A DNA stretch of 64,000 nt from Streptococcus ruminantium (GTDB lineage Bacteria > Bacillota > Bacilli > Lactobacillales > Streptococcaceae). The stretch is from NCBI RefSeq assembly GCF_003609975.1, contig NZ_AP018400.1:570501-634500 (forward strand), in the 5' to 3' direction. The notes below the pieces were generated by a model, which saw nothing but the letters and a program-made list of their open reading frames with translations, ran no database searches and was not told where the DNA came from. The stretch's first letter is position 1. Each line of letters starts with the position of its first letter. The position numbers were made by a program, and so were the translations under genes. Of the stretch, positions 25,155 through 34,594 are shown one piece after another.

Positions 25155-27494
25155 TTAGGCCTGTTTGAAAGCACCTTGCTTATAACTAACCCAGAAAAAT
25201 ACAGGTGTAAAGACGACCATCAATCCCAGATAGATCATCAGTGTGTAGTCACTGAGTGGACGGATTTCAACTAAATGATGGAGAAAATGTGAACCGATAA
25301 AAAAGCCGAATACAGAATAAACAATGAGAGCAAAACGTACCTTGGTGAGTGGCAAGCAGGCACGAATAACAGCTAACACTCCAGTCGACCCCAATATGTA
25401 ATAAGACAGTGTTTGCATATCACTAGAAGTTAAGCCACCATAGACTTGCATCAGATGAAAAGCAAGAATGCTGATAACAACCATGAGTGCATTGGGTAAG
25501 GCTAACAAGAGAGATTTTCTAAGAAAATGTTTTTCAACAGGTCGGATATTTCGTTCAAAACTCAGGACGAAAGGAGGGAAACCTTCAACGAATTGACCGA
25601 TCAAGGTCATCTGTACCTGAATAAACGGGAAGACAAGAAGGTATTCTGCTTTACCAAGTGCAATACTAGCGATACAGATAAGTCCTAGTAAGAAGGAGTA
25701 AATCGTTTTGATGAGAAAGATAGGTGCGATATGGGCAATATTATTCACCACGCGCCGTCCTTCAAAGAGAATTTCAGGAATATCGCGAAACTCGGACTCT
25801 AGCAGAACTAGATTGGCGATTTGTCTAGTTGCAGGATCTCCTTCTGCCATGACAATGGAACAATCAGCCTCACGTAGAGCTAGAATATCGTTGACCCCAT
25901 CTCCTGTCATCGCTGTTGTATGTCCCTGAGCTTTGAAGGTTTGGATGAGTAATTTCTTTTGATGAGGAGAAACCCGACCAAAAATAGCGGTTGCCTCAGC
26001 CTGAGCTACTAACTCCTCGTCGCTGACCTTAGAGCAATCAATATAGCTAGCGTAATCTGTAAAGCCGGCTTCTTTAGCAATATGTGATACTGTTACAGGG
26101 TTATCTCCAGAGATGATTTTTAAGGTAACCTCTTGCGAGCGTAGGTAGGCGAGTGTTTCTGCTGCATCTTCTCGAATCGGATCGGCAATTTCTAGGAGGG
26201 CAAGTGGTTCAATATCTTGAGGTAATTCTCCTTTAGTCGAGTGGAGGTTTGTCTGGCTAAGGGCTAAAATCAATACACGAGATCCACGTGTCTGAGCCTC
26301 ATGAACAGCCGGAGGATTTTCTGTTAGCAGCATCTCAGGTGCGCCAAGAAAGACTTGACCGACTCCTTCAATCATCATAGCTCCCCATTTTCTATCACTA
26401 GAAAATGGAATAAGATGACTGGCTGTATAGGAGTGTTGCAACTGTCCGTAGGCATTCCGGATAGCCTGAGCGGTAGAATTGTTATCTTCACTGGTCTGGA
26501 TGTAGGCTGCTAAGATGTGCTGGATTGTATCTAGGGAATAGCGATTGGCTAAGGGAAGGAGCTTGTCAACAGTCATTTTTCCTTGGGTAATGGTTCCAGT
26601 TTTATCCAGACAGAGTACATCAACTCGAGCCAACGTTTCTACAGAATACATTTCTTGAACGAGGATATTTTTCATCCCCAACTTAATAACGGCTGTTAGG
26701 AGCGAGGTAATTGTCAATAAGGCAATTCCTTTTGGTAACATACCTAAGAGAGCGGTTGAACTGGTGACAACAGAGTCTTTTAGTGGGAGTAACTTGATGA
26801 AAAAGGCTTCTAGGAAAAGAGCGAGTCCGAAGGGAATGATAATTTTTCCTGTAAACTTGGCAATTTTATCCATATTGTAAAGGATACGAGAAACGATAGG
26901 TTTGTGGGTCTTCGCTTCTAGCATGAGTTTATTGGCGTAGTTATCTGCACCGACATGAGTTACTTGAGCATAAACCTGCCCACTGACTAGGTAGCTACCG
27001 GATAATAATTCGGTTCCCTGATTTTTTAGGATCAGATCGCTTTCTCCAGTTAGCATTGCCTCATTGGCTTCGGCAGTTCCTTGAATGACTAGAGCATCAC
27101 TAGGCACCTGCTCCCCAGCAGATAGCAGGAGAAGATCATCTAAGACAATGTCCTCGGGATCTATGGAAACTATTTGTCCATCCCGTACTACTCGCACTAA
27201 ATCTTTATTCATAAGATTGAGTTTGTCAATCATTCGTCGGGCACGCCATTCTGTTAAAATGCCTGAAAAGGCATTGAGGACGATAACCCCGAAAAAGAAG
27301 AGATTGGACCAAGCTTGAACAGCTAGTAGTGCCAAAAAAATAGCAAAGTTTAAGGCATTAAAGGATGTAAAGACATTTCTTCTAAATATTTCCCAGTTAC
27401 TGGCGCTACTTTTGGTTTTAAAGTGATTGGTTTGCCGAGCCTGGATACGTTCTTGTACTTCTTTGTTTGATAAACCTTTTATATGCTTATTCAT
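25155..27494 (-). CDS. Cation-transporting P-type ATPase
   Basis: This P-type pump has 779 residues. The actuator motif is LTGES, the phosphorylation site is D297 in DKTGT, the nucleotide-binding domain follows, and the hinge is MTGDGVNDILALREAD. The membrane helix 4 motif is GMLPKGIAL rather than the PEGL of typical Ca-ATPases, so the ion is uncertain; there is no N-terminal CxxC metal-binding domain, which argues against a Cu or Cd pump. It is transcribed alone, away from prfC. Start ATG has AAGGAAAG upstream. I saw no yybP-ykoY manganese riboswitch in the leader. It is complete and of normal length. Confidence 0.88.
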   Translation of the reverse strand: MNKHIKGLSNKEVQERIQARQTNHFKTKSSASNWEIFRRNVFTSFNALNFAIFLALLAVQAWSNLFFFGVIVLNAFSGILTEWRARRMIDKLNLMNKDLVRVVRDGQIVSIDPEDIVLDDLLLLSAGEQVPSDALVIQGTAEANEAMLTGESDLILKNQGTELLSGSYLVSGQVYAQVTHVGADNYANKLMLEAKTHKPIVSRILYNMDKIAKFTGKIIIPFGLALFLEAFFIKLLPLKDSVVTSSTALLGMLPKGIALLTITSLLTAVIKLGMKNILVQEMYSVETLARVDVLCLDKTGTITQGKMTVDKLLPLANRYSLDTIQHILAAYIQTSEDNNSTAQAIRNAYGQLQHSYTASHLIPFSSDRKWGAMMIEGVGQVFLGAPEMLLTENPPAVHEAQTRGSRVLILALSQTNLHSTKGELPQDIEPLALLEIADPIREDAAETLAYLRSQEVTLKIISGDNPVTVSHIAKEAGFTDYASYIDCSKVSDEELVAQAEATAIFGRVSPHQKKLLIQTFKAQGHTTAMTGDGVNDILALREADCSIVMAEGDPATRQIANLVLLESEFRDIPEILFEGRRVVNNIAHIAPIFLIKTIYSFLLGLICIASIALGKAEYLLVFPFIQVQMTLIGQFVEGFPPFVLSFERNIRPVEKHFLRKSLLLALPNALMVVISILAFHLMQVYGGLTSSDMQTLSYYILGSTGVLAVIRACLPLTKVRFALIVYSVFGFFIGSHFLHHLVEIRPLSDYTLMIYLGLMVVFTPVFFWVSYKQGAFKQA

Positions 27495-27525
27495 GATTCT
27501 CTAACTTTCCTTTTCTAAAATACAT

Positions 27526-27544
27526 GAAATGAATCTCTCATTTC
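27526..27544. promoter_or_regulatory. Short palindrome upstream of the P-type ATPase
   Basis: GAAATGA-atctc-TCATTTC is a perfect 7-bp inverted repeat about 30 bp before the start codon, in the probable 5' leader or promoter. It could be an operator or an RNA hairpin; the regulator is unknown. Confidence 0.35.
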
Positions 27545-27731
27545 TATTGTAGCATATTTATAATACAATAGCATAGTTCTTGGGACTGATTCTTCAATTG
27601 TTTGAAAAATTCCTTTATTTCCGATATAATAAGAAAGTTGTAGGAGTGGTCCTCTTTCTTTCCTTTCAAGATATGCGAAAGAGGAATTCCTTCTGCTAGA
27701 GATAAAAATGAAGAGTTTATAAGGAAAAGCA

Positions 27732-29276
27732 ATGTCATTACAAGAAGAAATTAAAAAACGCCGCACTTTTGCCATTATTTCCCACCCGGATGCAGGTAAG
27801 ACGACTATTACAGAGCAGTTGCTTTATTTTGGTGGTGAGATTCGTGAGGCAGGTACGGTTAAAGGTAAAAAAACAGGGAATTTTGCCAAATCTGACTGGA
27901 TGGATATAGAGAAACAACGTGGGATTTCGGTGACATCGTCTGTTATGCAATTTGACTATGCAGGTAAGCGAGTCAATATCCTTGATACTCCGGGGCATGA
28001 GGATTTTTCGGAAGATACCTATCGGACCTTGATGGCGGTGGATGCGGCTGTTATGGTGGTAGATTCTGCCAAGGGGATTGAGGCTCAGACTAAAAAGCTT
28101 TTTGAGGTTGTTAAGCATCGCAATATTCCAGTCTTTACCTTTATAAATAAGTTGGATCGTGATGGTCGTGAGCCGTTGGAATTACTAGAAGAATTGGAAG
28201 AAGTCTTGGGTATTGCTAGCTATCCAATGAACTGGCCGATTGGTATGGGAAAGTCTTTTGAAGGTCTCTATGATCTCCACAATCAACGTTTAGAACTCTA
28301 TCGCAGTAAAGAACGTTTTGCTAGCTTAGAGGAAGGGGATAGGCTGTTTGGGAATAACCCTTTTTACGCACAGGTATTAGAAGATATTGAGCTGCTATTA
28401 GAGGCTGGAAATGAGTTTTCAGAGAAAGCGATTTTAGCAGGTGATTTGACACCGGTATTTTTCGGATCAGCTTTGACCAACTTCGGTGTACAGACTTTTC
28501 TTGATACTTTCTTGGAATTTGCTCCAGAACCACATGGGCATAAGACAACGGATGGAGATGTTATTGATCCGCTCAATAAAGATTTTTCGGGTTTTGTTTT
28601 CAAAATTCAAGCCAATATGGATCCTCGCCATCGTGATCGGATTGCGTTTGTTCGTGTAGTATCAGGCGAATTTGAACGTGGGATGGCAGTCAATCTTCCT
28701 CGTACAGGCAAGGGAGCTAAGCTGTCAAATGTGACTCAATTTATGGCCGAGTCACGTGAGAATGTGGAAAATGCAGTAGCGGGTGATATTATTGGTGTCT
28801 ACGATACAGGTACCTATCAGGTCGGCGATACCTTGACTGTTGGTAAGAATAAGTTTGAATTTGAACCACTACCAACCTTTACTCCAGAGATCTTTATGAA
28901 GGTAGCTGCTAAGAATGTGATGAAGCAAAAATCCTTCCACAAAGGGATTGAGCAATTGGTCCAAGAGGGAGCTATCCAGCTCTACAAGAACTACCAGACT
29001 GGCGAGTATATGCTAGGAGCTGTTGGCCAACTCCAGTTTGAAGTCTTCAAACACCGTATGGAAGGGGAATACAACGCAGAAGTTGTTATGACACCGATGG
29101 GGAAAAAGACGGTTCGTTGGATTAGACCTGAAGATTTGGATGAACGGATGTCCTCAAGTCGCAATATCCTTGCGCGTGATCGGTTTGATCAACCAGTTTT
29201 CCTATTTGAAAATGATTTTGCCCTCCGTTGGTTTGCGGACAAGTACCCCGATGTTGCGTTGGAAGAGAAGATGTAG
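27732..29276 (+). CDS. prfC: Peptide chain release factor 3
   Basis: RF3 (514 residues) is a translational GTPase that recycles RF1/RF2 from the ribosome. G motifs are [11 protein letters not shown] (G1), [13 protein letters not shown] (G2), [15 protein letters not shown] (G3) and [12 protein letters not shown] (G4). Domain II and the C-terminal domain ([15 protein letters not shown]) are complete. ATG follows AAGGAAAAGC. A terminator lies 65 bp downstream, and the gene stands alone between two minus-strand genes. Confidence 0.97.
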   Translation: MSLQEEIKKRRTFAIISHPDAGKTTITEQLLYFGGEIREAGTVKGKKTGNFAKSDWMDIEKQRGISVTSSVMQFDYAGKRVNILDTPGHEDFSEDTYRTLMAVDAAVMVVDSAKGIEAQTKKLFEVVKHRNIPVFTFINKLDRDGREPLELLEELEEVLGIASYPMNWPIGMGKSFEGLYDLHNQRLELYRSKERFASLEEGDRLFGNNPFYAQVLEDIELLLEAGNEFSEKAILAGDLTPVFFGSALTNFGVQTFLDTFLEFAPEPHGHKTTDGDVIDPLNKDFSGFVFKIQANMDPRHRDRIAFVRVVSGEFERGMAVNLPRTGKGAKLSNVTQFMAESRENVENAVAGDIIGVYDTGTYQVGDTLTVGKNKFEFEPLPTFTPEIFMKVAAKNVMKQKSFHKGIEQLVQEGAIQLYKNYQTGEYMLGAVGQLQFEVFKHRMEGEYNAEVVMTPMGKKTVRWIRPEDLDERMSSSRNILARDRFDQPVFLFENDFALRWFADKYPDVALEEKM

Positions 29277-29340
29277 TAAATATCTGAGACTTTTTACTAG
29301 TTGGAGATATGGAAAGTCGTAGAGTGTCAACCTTAAATAT

Positions 29341-29395
29341 AAAAAGTGAACATACTGGGATTTGTTTGATAAACATGCCAATATGTTCACTTTTT
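29341..29395 (+). terminator. Terminator of prfC
   Basis: AAAAAGTGAACATA (29341-29354) and TATGTTCACTTTTT (29382-29395) are exact 14-bp inverted repeats with A/T runs outside. Confidence 0.88.
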
Positions 29396-29522
29396 AGTTC
29401 ATTTAATGAGCTAATCAAGATGATAATAGGGGACTTTTAAACACTGAAAATCTTTTTGTACCGATACTTCAACTTCAAGCAGGGTGAGTTAACGGAGTAA
29501 TAAAAGGTAAAATGCAAATACC

Positions 29523-29560
29523 ACAAAAGCCCATTAGAGTAAATCTAAGGGCTTTTGTCT
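29523..29560 (-). terminator. Terminator of the Cna_B surface protein
   Basis: ACAAAAGCCC-a-TTAGA pairs with TCTAA-GGGCTTTTGT. It lies 55 bp beyond the stop codon of the minus-strand adhesin gene and could work in both directions. Confidence 0.75.
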
Positions 29561-29614
29561 ATCTCAAGAGAGTATTATTCTCTCAAGTTGTTTTGTTTAC
29601 GAAAGTTGTTATGC

Positions 29615-32600
29615 CTATTTCCTCTTTCGGTAAATCGCTCGAACACTGATAGTCGCGGCAAGTGCTAGTCCGACAAACGTCAGTCCTAGTCCGCTGAGAC
29701 TTCCTGTTGATGGCAGTGGAGTCGATTTTTTCTTCTTAGGAGGAGTGGTTGGCTTGTAGGTGTTGGTAATGGTGACATTTCCATTTTCAACTTTTCCTAC
29801 AGATGCTGTGTATCCATCAACCACTGAAACCTCTTTGACCGTATAGACAATATCTTTCTGGTTTGCTTTCTTGTCAAGTCCTGTCCAAGTATGCGTCCAC
29901 TTGTTATCAGCAGTCAGGGTTATAGGTTCGCCCAACTTTTCACCGTTGGCATAGAGTTGAACTTGGATAGATCCAGGACGTTTACCGTCTTGATTATTGT
30001 TATCCTTCCAGACCTTGGTAACAGTGAGACTCGTCTGACCAGGTGTGTAACTGTTGGTAATGTTGTGACCATCAATGGTTGTTGTATAGTTATCAACGGC
30101 ATTCTCAGTTACAGTATAGACGATTTCTTTTCCGTTAGCGTATTTCGGTAGGTCGGTGAAGGTATACTTCCAGTCGTTTTCAGCAGTGACTTGTTGGCTC
30201 TTGATGACCTTACCATCAGCCAAGAGGTTTACGGTAATAGATTTCGGACGTTTACCGTCTTGGTCGTTGTTGTCATTCCAGGTCTTAGCACCTGCAACTT
30301 CCGTTGTTTCTGGAGTATGGGTGTTGGTGATATTGGTTCCTTCTACCGTTGTTTCGTATCCCTCTACCTTTTCTTCTGAAACAGTGTAGATAATTTCCTT
30401 CCCGTTAGCGTACTTCGGTAGGTTAGTAAAGGTATAAGTCCAATTCGTATCGGCAGAGACTTTCTGACTTTGAACGACCTCACCGTTAGCCAAGAGGTTT
30501 ACGGTAATAGATTTCGGACGTTTACCGTCTTGGTCGTTGTTGTCATTCCAGGTCTTAGCACCTGCAACTTCCGTTGTTTCTGGAGTATGGGTGTTGGTGA
30601 TATTGGTTCCTTCTACCGTTGTTTCGTATCCCTCTACCTTTTCTTCTGAAACAGTGTAGATAATTTCCTTCCCGTTAGCGTACTTCGGTAGGTTAGTAAA
30701 GGTATAAGTCCAATTCGTATCGGCAGAGACTTTCTGACTTTGAACGACCTCACCGTTAGCCAAGAGGTTTACGGTGATAGATTTCGGACGTTTACCGTCT
30801 TGGTCATTGTTGTCATTCCAAGTCTTAGTACCTGCAACTTGTGTTGTTTCTGGAGTGTGGGCGTTAGTGATGGTAAAGTTATTGGTTGATGTTTGAGTTA
30901 CTTTTGAAGTATAGCCATCAATAGCAGTGACTTCTTTGACGGTGTAGACGATGTCCTTTTTGTTTGCTTTCTTGGCAAGTCCTGTCCAGGTTGCTTTCCA
31001 GTTGTTCTCTTCAGAAAGGGTTTGGCTCTGTCCAGTGGCAACACCGTCTGCGTAGAGTTCTAGTTTGATTTCCCTGCGCAGTCCGTCTTGGTTGTTGTTG
31101 TCTTCCCAAACTTTTGTGGCAGTGACACTTGTTTCTCCCGGTGTGTAGCTGTTAGTGATATTGTAGCCATCATAGGTTGTAGTGTAATCTGCGACTGCTT
31201 TTTCACTAATCGTGTAGGTAATGGCAGCTCCATTTTTCTTAGCAGGTAGGTTTGAGAACTTGTAAGCCCAGTTGTCGTCTGCGGTGACGATTTTGCTTGC
31301 GACCGGTTGACCGTCTGCCAAGAGGTTTACGGTGATGGATTTTGGACGTTTACCATCTTGGTCGTTGTTATCGTTCCAAGTCTTGGTACCTGCAACTTCT
31401 GTTGTTTCTGGAGTATGGGTGTTGGTGATGGTAGTTCCTTCTACCGTTGTTTCGTATCCCTCTACCTTTTCTTCTGAAACGGTGTAAGTGATTTTCTTGC
31501 CATTTTTGTATTCAGGCAAGTCTGTGAAGGTGTGGCTCCAATCGCCATCAGCATTTGGTGTGATCGTTTCCGTCTTAACAACTTCACCATCCGCCAAGAG
31601 GTTGACGGTAATGGAAGTTGGGCGCAGACCATCTTGGTTGTCCTTATCTTTCCAGACCTTGTTTACCTTGATAGAGGTTGTACTTGGTTTATAGGTGTTG
31701 GTAATGGTGACATTTCCATTTTCAACAGTTCCTACAGTAGTGGTGTATCCCTCTACTTTTGAGACTTCTTTGACGGTGTAGACGATGTCTTTTTTGTTTG
31801 CCTTCTTAGCAAGTCCTGTCCAAGTGTGTGTCCATTTGTTGGCTGCTGTTAGTGTCACGACCTCGCCAGATTTCTGGTCGTTAGCATAGAGTTGAACTTG
31901 GATAGCTTCAGGACGTTTACCGTCTTGATTGTCCTTGTCATCCCAAGCCTTGGTTACTGTGAGGCTAGTTTGACCAGGTGTATAGCTATTGGTGATATTG
32001 TACTTATCGTAGGTTGTGGTGTAGCCTTCAACAGCGTTTTCTGTCACAGTATAGACGATTTCTTTTCCGTTAGCGTACTTCGGTAGGTCAGTGAAGGTAT
32101 ACTTCCAGTCGTTTTCAGCAGTGACTTGTTGGCTCTTGATGACCTTACCATCCGCCAAGAGGTTTACGGTGATAGATTGTGGTCGTTTACCGTCTTGGTC
32201 TTCGTTATCCACCCAAGTCTTAGTACCTGAAACTTGCGTTGTTTCTGGAGTATGGGTGTTGGTGATGTTGGTTCCTTCCACCTTCATCTCATACCCGTCT
32301 ACCTTTTCTTCTGAAACAGTGTAGACGATTTCTTTTCCGTTAGCGTACTTCGGTAGGTCAGTGAAGGTATACTTCCAGTTGTTTTCAGCAGTGACTTTTT
32401 GAGTCTTAAATGGTTTGCCATCAGCTAAGAGGTTTACGGTGATAGATTGTGGTCGTTTACCGTCTTGGTCTTCGTTATCTACCCAAGTCTTAGTACCTGA
32501 AACTTGCGTTGTTTCTGGAGTATGGGTGTTGGTGATGGTTGTGCCATTTACAGATGCCGTATAGCCGTCTGGTACGTTGGTTTCTTCTATGGTGTAAGCG

Positions 32601-34219
32601 ATATCTTTTCCTTCATCATCTGTTTTAGGTAAGTTTTCAAATCGAGCCGTCCAACTATTGGCAGCATTAAGTGTGACGGTTTGCCCATCAATAGCTTTCC
32701 CGTTAGCATAAAGTTGAATCGTTATACTTTCAGGACGTTTACCGTCTTGGTCGTTGTTGTCTACCCATTTTTTTGCAACAGGAATAGATAGTTTTTCCCT
32801 AGTATTTTTGATGGTACGAATGATACCGCTTTCGCCCAAAACCACTTCAATTGGAGTAGGGTCTAAAACATATCCTTTAGGTGCTTTAATCTCCACAATT
32901 TTAAACTTACCCTTAGCAGCTTCCGTGGCTGAGTACACTTTCGATTGACCAACGCCATCTTCTCCAATTGTGACAATCTCTTTTTCTCCACTTGGTGATG
33001 TGATTTCGAATTCTGCTCCATTAAGCAAATTACCTGTTTCAGCATCTTGTTTATATAGTGTGATACGATAGCCTGTTTCTAGCTGAATAGTACCACCTGT
33101 TGTAATTTTTGTGGAACGTGTCACACGATTTACGGTCGTTGTTCTTTCTGTACTAGTGGTTAAAACTTTTTCTCCACCAATCATTGATAATTCATTAATA
33201 ACATTTGTTCCGTTTGCAGGAGAAGTGGTAGAGTAATAAACATTGTAGGCTGATGGCTTGCCATTAGATGCTAAGCGAGCGGAAGTGTTTAGTAGTTTTA
33301 ACTCAAAGGTAGTATAAGCACTATTATATTCTATAACGTAATCTTCCCCTACTTTCAACTCCTGTTGATCTGTTAGGTTAAGATTCGAATTAAAATAGCC
33401 TGCATAGACCTTTAACTTCTCAGGAATGTACTGCATAGGAGCGGAATCATCTGGAATAACATCTTTAAGACTAATGGAATCATAAGTAGATTGGTTCGTA
33501 TTTATTCGTAAACTCCAGTTATGAATGTATTCTCCACTTTTATTTAGAATCTCAGAACTCCAAGACTCTTTTGTCATAACGCCACGGAATTTCACAAAGT
33601 TCTCTTTTTTGATACCTTCGGTGTAATTTGATGAGCTTCGTTCTTTTATAGAGATACTATGCGTTATTTCTTTTGTAGTTTCTGCCTTTTGGTAAGTCAG
33701 TGTTTCACTTTCAGAGGCTTTAGTTACCTTGAATTCGGTATAAAAAGTTCCTTTTACACCTTGAATTTGACTTCCTCCCTTTTTGGTAAGATAATTTTCT
33801 AAGTTTTTTAGAGTAACGGTAACTGTCCCTCCTTGACTTTCTCCATTTGATGTAACAACAGCTGTCCCTACATCTACGTTTGTTTCCTTATCTTTTAAGT
33901 CGAAACTAGTATTTTCAACTGTAACTGGAGCTGGGATAGTAAATGTAAAATAATCTCCGTCCTTCAGCTTTCCATCATACTGAGATAAATCAAAAGTGGT
34001 TTCAAACCGATACCTATTATCCCTAACCAAAGTATGGATGCCTGCACCATTTGGTTGTAGGGTTTCTCCGTTATCAACATCCCATAATGAAATGTCTGTA
34101 ATAACCTTGCTTAGTTCATTCCCGCCAACCGAATGAACAACTTGCCATGGTGTTAGTAATCCTACAAGCAAGACTACTGGAGTAAACAGTAATAGGAAAT
34201 AATTTCTAATTTTTTTCAT
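29615..34219 (-). CDS. LPXTG surface adhesin with eleven Cna_B repeats
   Basis: This cell-wall-anchored protein has 1534 residues. It has a signal peptide (about 1-30), an N-terminal adhesin region (about 35-375, resembling the Ig-like folds of Cna/Sdr-type adhesins), one SpaA-like prealbumin domain (YKQDAETGNLLNGAEFEI..., ending near 475), eleven tandem Cna_B domains of about 90-97 residues, and a sortase signal LPSTG with a KRK tail. Each Cna_B unit has a lysine in the first strand (KxW.D), a glutamate in YTVxE and asparagine in ITN, the triad that forms internal isopeptide bonds. The stalk would be a stiff, protease-resistant rod. Start ATG follows GGAG. Adhesion is inferred from architecture; the ligand is unknown. 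Confidence 0.93.
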   Translation of the reverse strand: MKKIRNYFLLLFTPVVLLVGLLTPWQVVHSVGGNELSKVITDISLWDVDNGETLQPNGAGIHTLVRDNRYRFETTFDLSQYDGKLKDGDYFTFTIPAPVTVENTSFDLKDKETNVDVGTAVVTSNGESQGGTVTVTLKNLENYLTKKGGSQIQGVKGTFYTEFKVTKASESETLTYQKAETTKEITHSISIKERSSSNYTEGIKKENFVKFRGVMTKESWSSEILNKSGEYIHNWSLRINTNQSTYDSISLKDVIPDDSAPMQYIPEKLKVYAGYFNSNLNLTDQQELKVGEDYVIEYNSAYTTFELKLLNTSARLASNGKPSAYNVYYSTTSPANGTNVINELSMIGGEKVLTTSTERTTTVNRVTRSTKITTGGTIQLETGYRITLYKQDAETGNLLNGAEFEITSPSGEKEIVTIGEDGVGQSKVYSATEAAKGKFKIVEIKAPKGYVLDPTPIEVVLGESGIIRTIKNTREKLSIPVAKKWVDNNDQDGKRPESITIQLYANGKAIDGQTVTLNAANSWTARFENLPKTDDEGKDIAYTIEETNVPDGYTASVNGTTITNTHTPETTQVSGTKTWVDNEDQDGKRPQSITVNLLADGKPFKTQKVTAENNWKYTFTDLPKYANGKEIVYTVSEEKVDGYEMKVEGTNITNTHTPETTQVSGTKTWVDNEDQDGKRPQSITVNLLADGKVIKSQQVTAENDWKYTFTDLPKYANGKEIVYTVTENAVEGYTTTYDKYNITNSYTPGQTSLTVTKAWDDKDNQDGKRPEAIQVQLYANDQKSGEVVTLTAANKWTHTWTGLAKKANKKDIVYTVKEVSKVEGYTTTVGTVENGNVTITNTYKPSTTSIKVNKVWKDKDNQDGLRPTSITVNLLADGEVVKTETITPNADGDWSHTFTDLPEYKNGKKITYTVSEEKVEGYETTVEGTTITNTHTPETTEVAGTKTWNDNNDQDGKRPKSITVNLLADGQPVASKIVTADDNWAYKFSNLPAKKNGAAITYTISEKAVADYTTTYDGYNITNSYTPGETSVTATKVWEDNNNQDGLRREIKLELYADGVATGQSQTLSEENNWKATWTGLAKKANKKDIVYTVKEVTAIDGYTSKVTQTSTNNFTITNAHTPETTQVAGTKTWNDNNDQDGKRPKSITVNLLANGEVVQSQKVSADTNWTYTFTNLPKYANGKEIIYTVSEEKVEGYETTVEGTNITNTHTPETTEVAGAKTWNDNNDQDGKRPKSITVNLLANGEVVQSQKVSADTNWTYTFTNLPKYANGKEIIYTVSEEKVEGYETTVEGTNITNTHTPETTEVAGAKTWNDNNDQDGKRPKSITVNLLADGKVIKSQQVTAENDWKYTFTDLPKYANGKEIVYTVTENAVDNYTTTIDGHNITNSYTPGQTSLTVTKVWKDNNNQDGKRPGSIQVQLYANGEKLGEPITLTADNKWTHTWTGLDKKANQKDIVYTVKEVSVVDGYTASVGKVENGNVTITNTYKPTTPPKKKKSTPLPSTGSLSGLGLTFVGLALAATISVRAIYRKRK
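29780..32770 (-). repeat. Tandem Cna_B coding repeats, two nearly identical
   Basis: Eleven repeats of about 270-290 bp encode the stalk. The blocks at about 30308-30577 and 30578-30847 are almost identical over the 270-bp period, and other units share long segments in mosaic combinations. This pattern points to recent duplication and gene conversion. Confidence 0.85.
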
Positions 34220-34528
34220 ATCAGAAACTCCATTCTACATAATATTGAATGCTTAAATGTCCTAGTTTGATGAGTAAAAAAATATCTCTCTATTTTTTTC
34301 TAGGTCATTGCTTTTTTTTTTAAGCATTTACGATAAAATTTTACCACTTAAACTACAGGAAGTTAAGAACAATCGGTTGACACTGTGTGGACTTACTTTT
34401 TAGGGTTTTTAATCTTTAAAATGAGAGCCTCTTCTATATTTTTTATTGATTTAACTTATTTTTTTAGCAAAAAGAAAGACAAATATAAAGTTGTTATTTG
34501 GAAGCGTGAGAAATTTTTATATTTTTCC

Positions 34529-34557
34529 TTGCCAAAAAGTTAAATAAACGATATACT
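34529..34557 (+). promoter_or_regulatory. Promoter of the His-triad lipoprotein
   Basis: TTGCCA (34529-34534) and TATACT (34552-34557) are 17 bp apart, a good sigma-A promoter. Transcription would begin inside or next to the AdcR box. Confidence 0.8.
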
Positions 34558-34566
34558 AGTTAAATG

Positions 34567-34578
34567 TTAACTAGTTAA
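34567..34578 (+). promoter_or_regulatory. AdcR operator (zinc repressor box)
   Basis: TTAACTAGTTAA is a perfect match to the streptococcal AdcR consensus TTAACYRGTTAA. It sits just after the -10 box and before the ribosome binding site, so zinc-loaded AdcR should block transcription and zinc shortage should induce the gene. Confidence 0.88.
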
Positions 34579-34594
34579 TAAAAAGGAGAAATTG

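Larger units (their letters stand above)
34220..34594. other. Divergent promoter region of adhesin and His-triad lipoprotein
   Basis: The region holds the promoter and AdcR box of the lipoprotein gene on its right. On its left are nested inverted repeats (AATGCTTAAA/TTTAAGCATT at 34248 and 34319, CCTAG/CTAGG at 34261 and 34300) and a run of ten T at 34312-34321, 93-102 bp before the adhesin start. No gene is present. Confidence 0.7.

Noticed and set aside
27495..27731. Manganese riboswitch (yybP-ykoY) before the P-type ATPase
   Set aside because: The gap is short and I could not find the conserved riboswitch core.
29891..32324. Several plus-strand open frames inside the Cna_B adhesin gene
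   Set aside because: They are antisense to the repeats, recur with the repeat period and have no ribosome binding sites.
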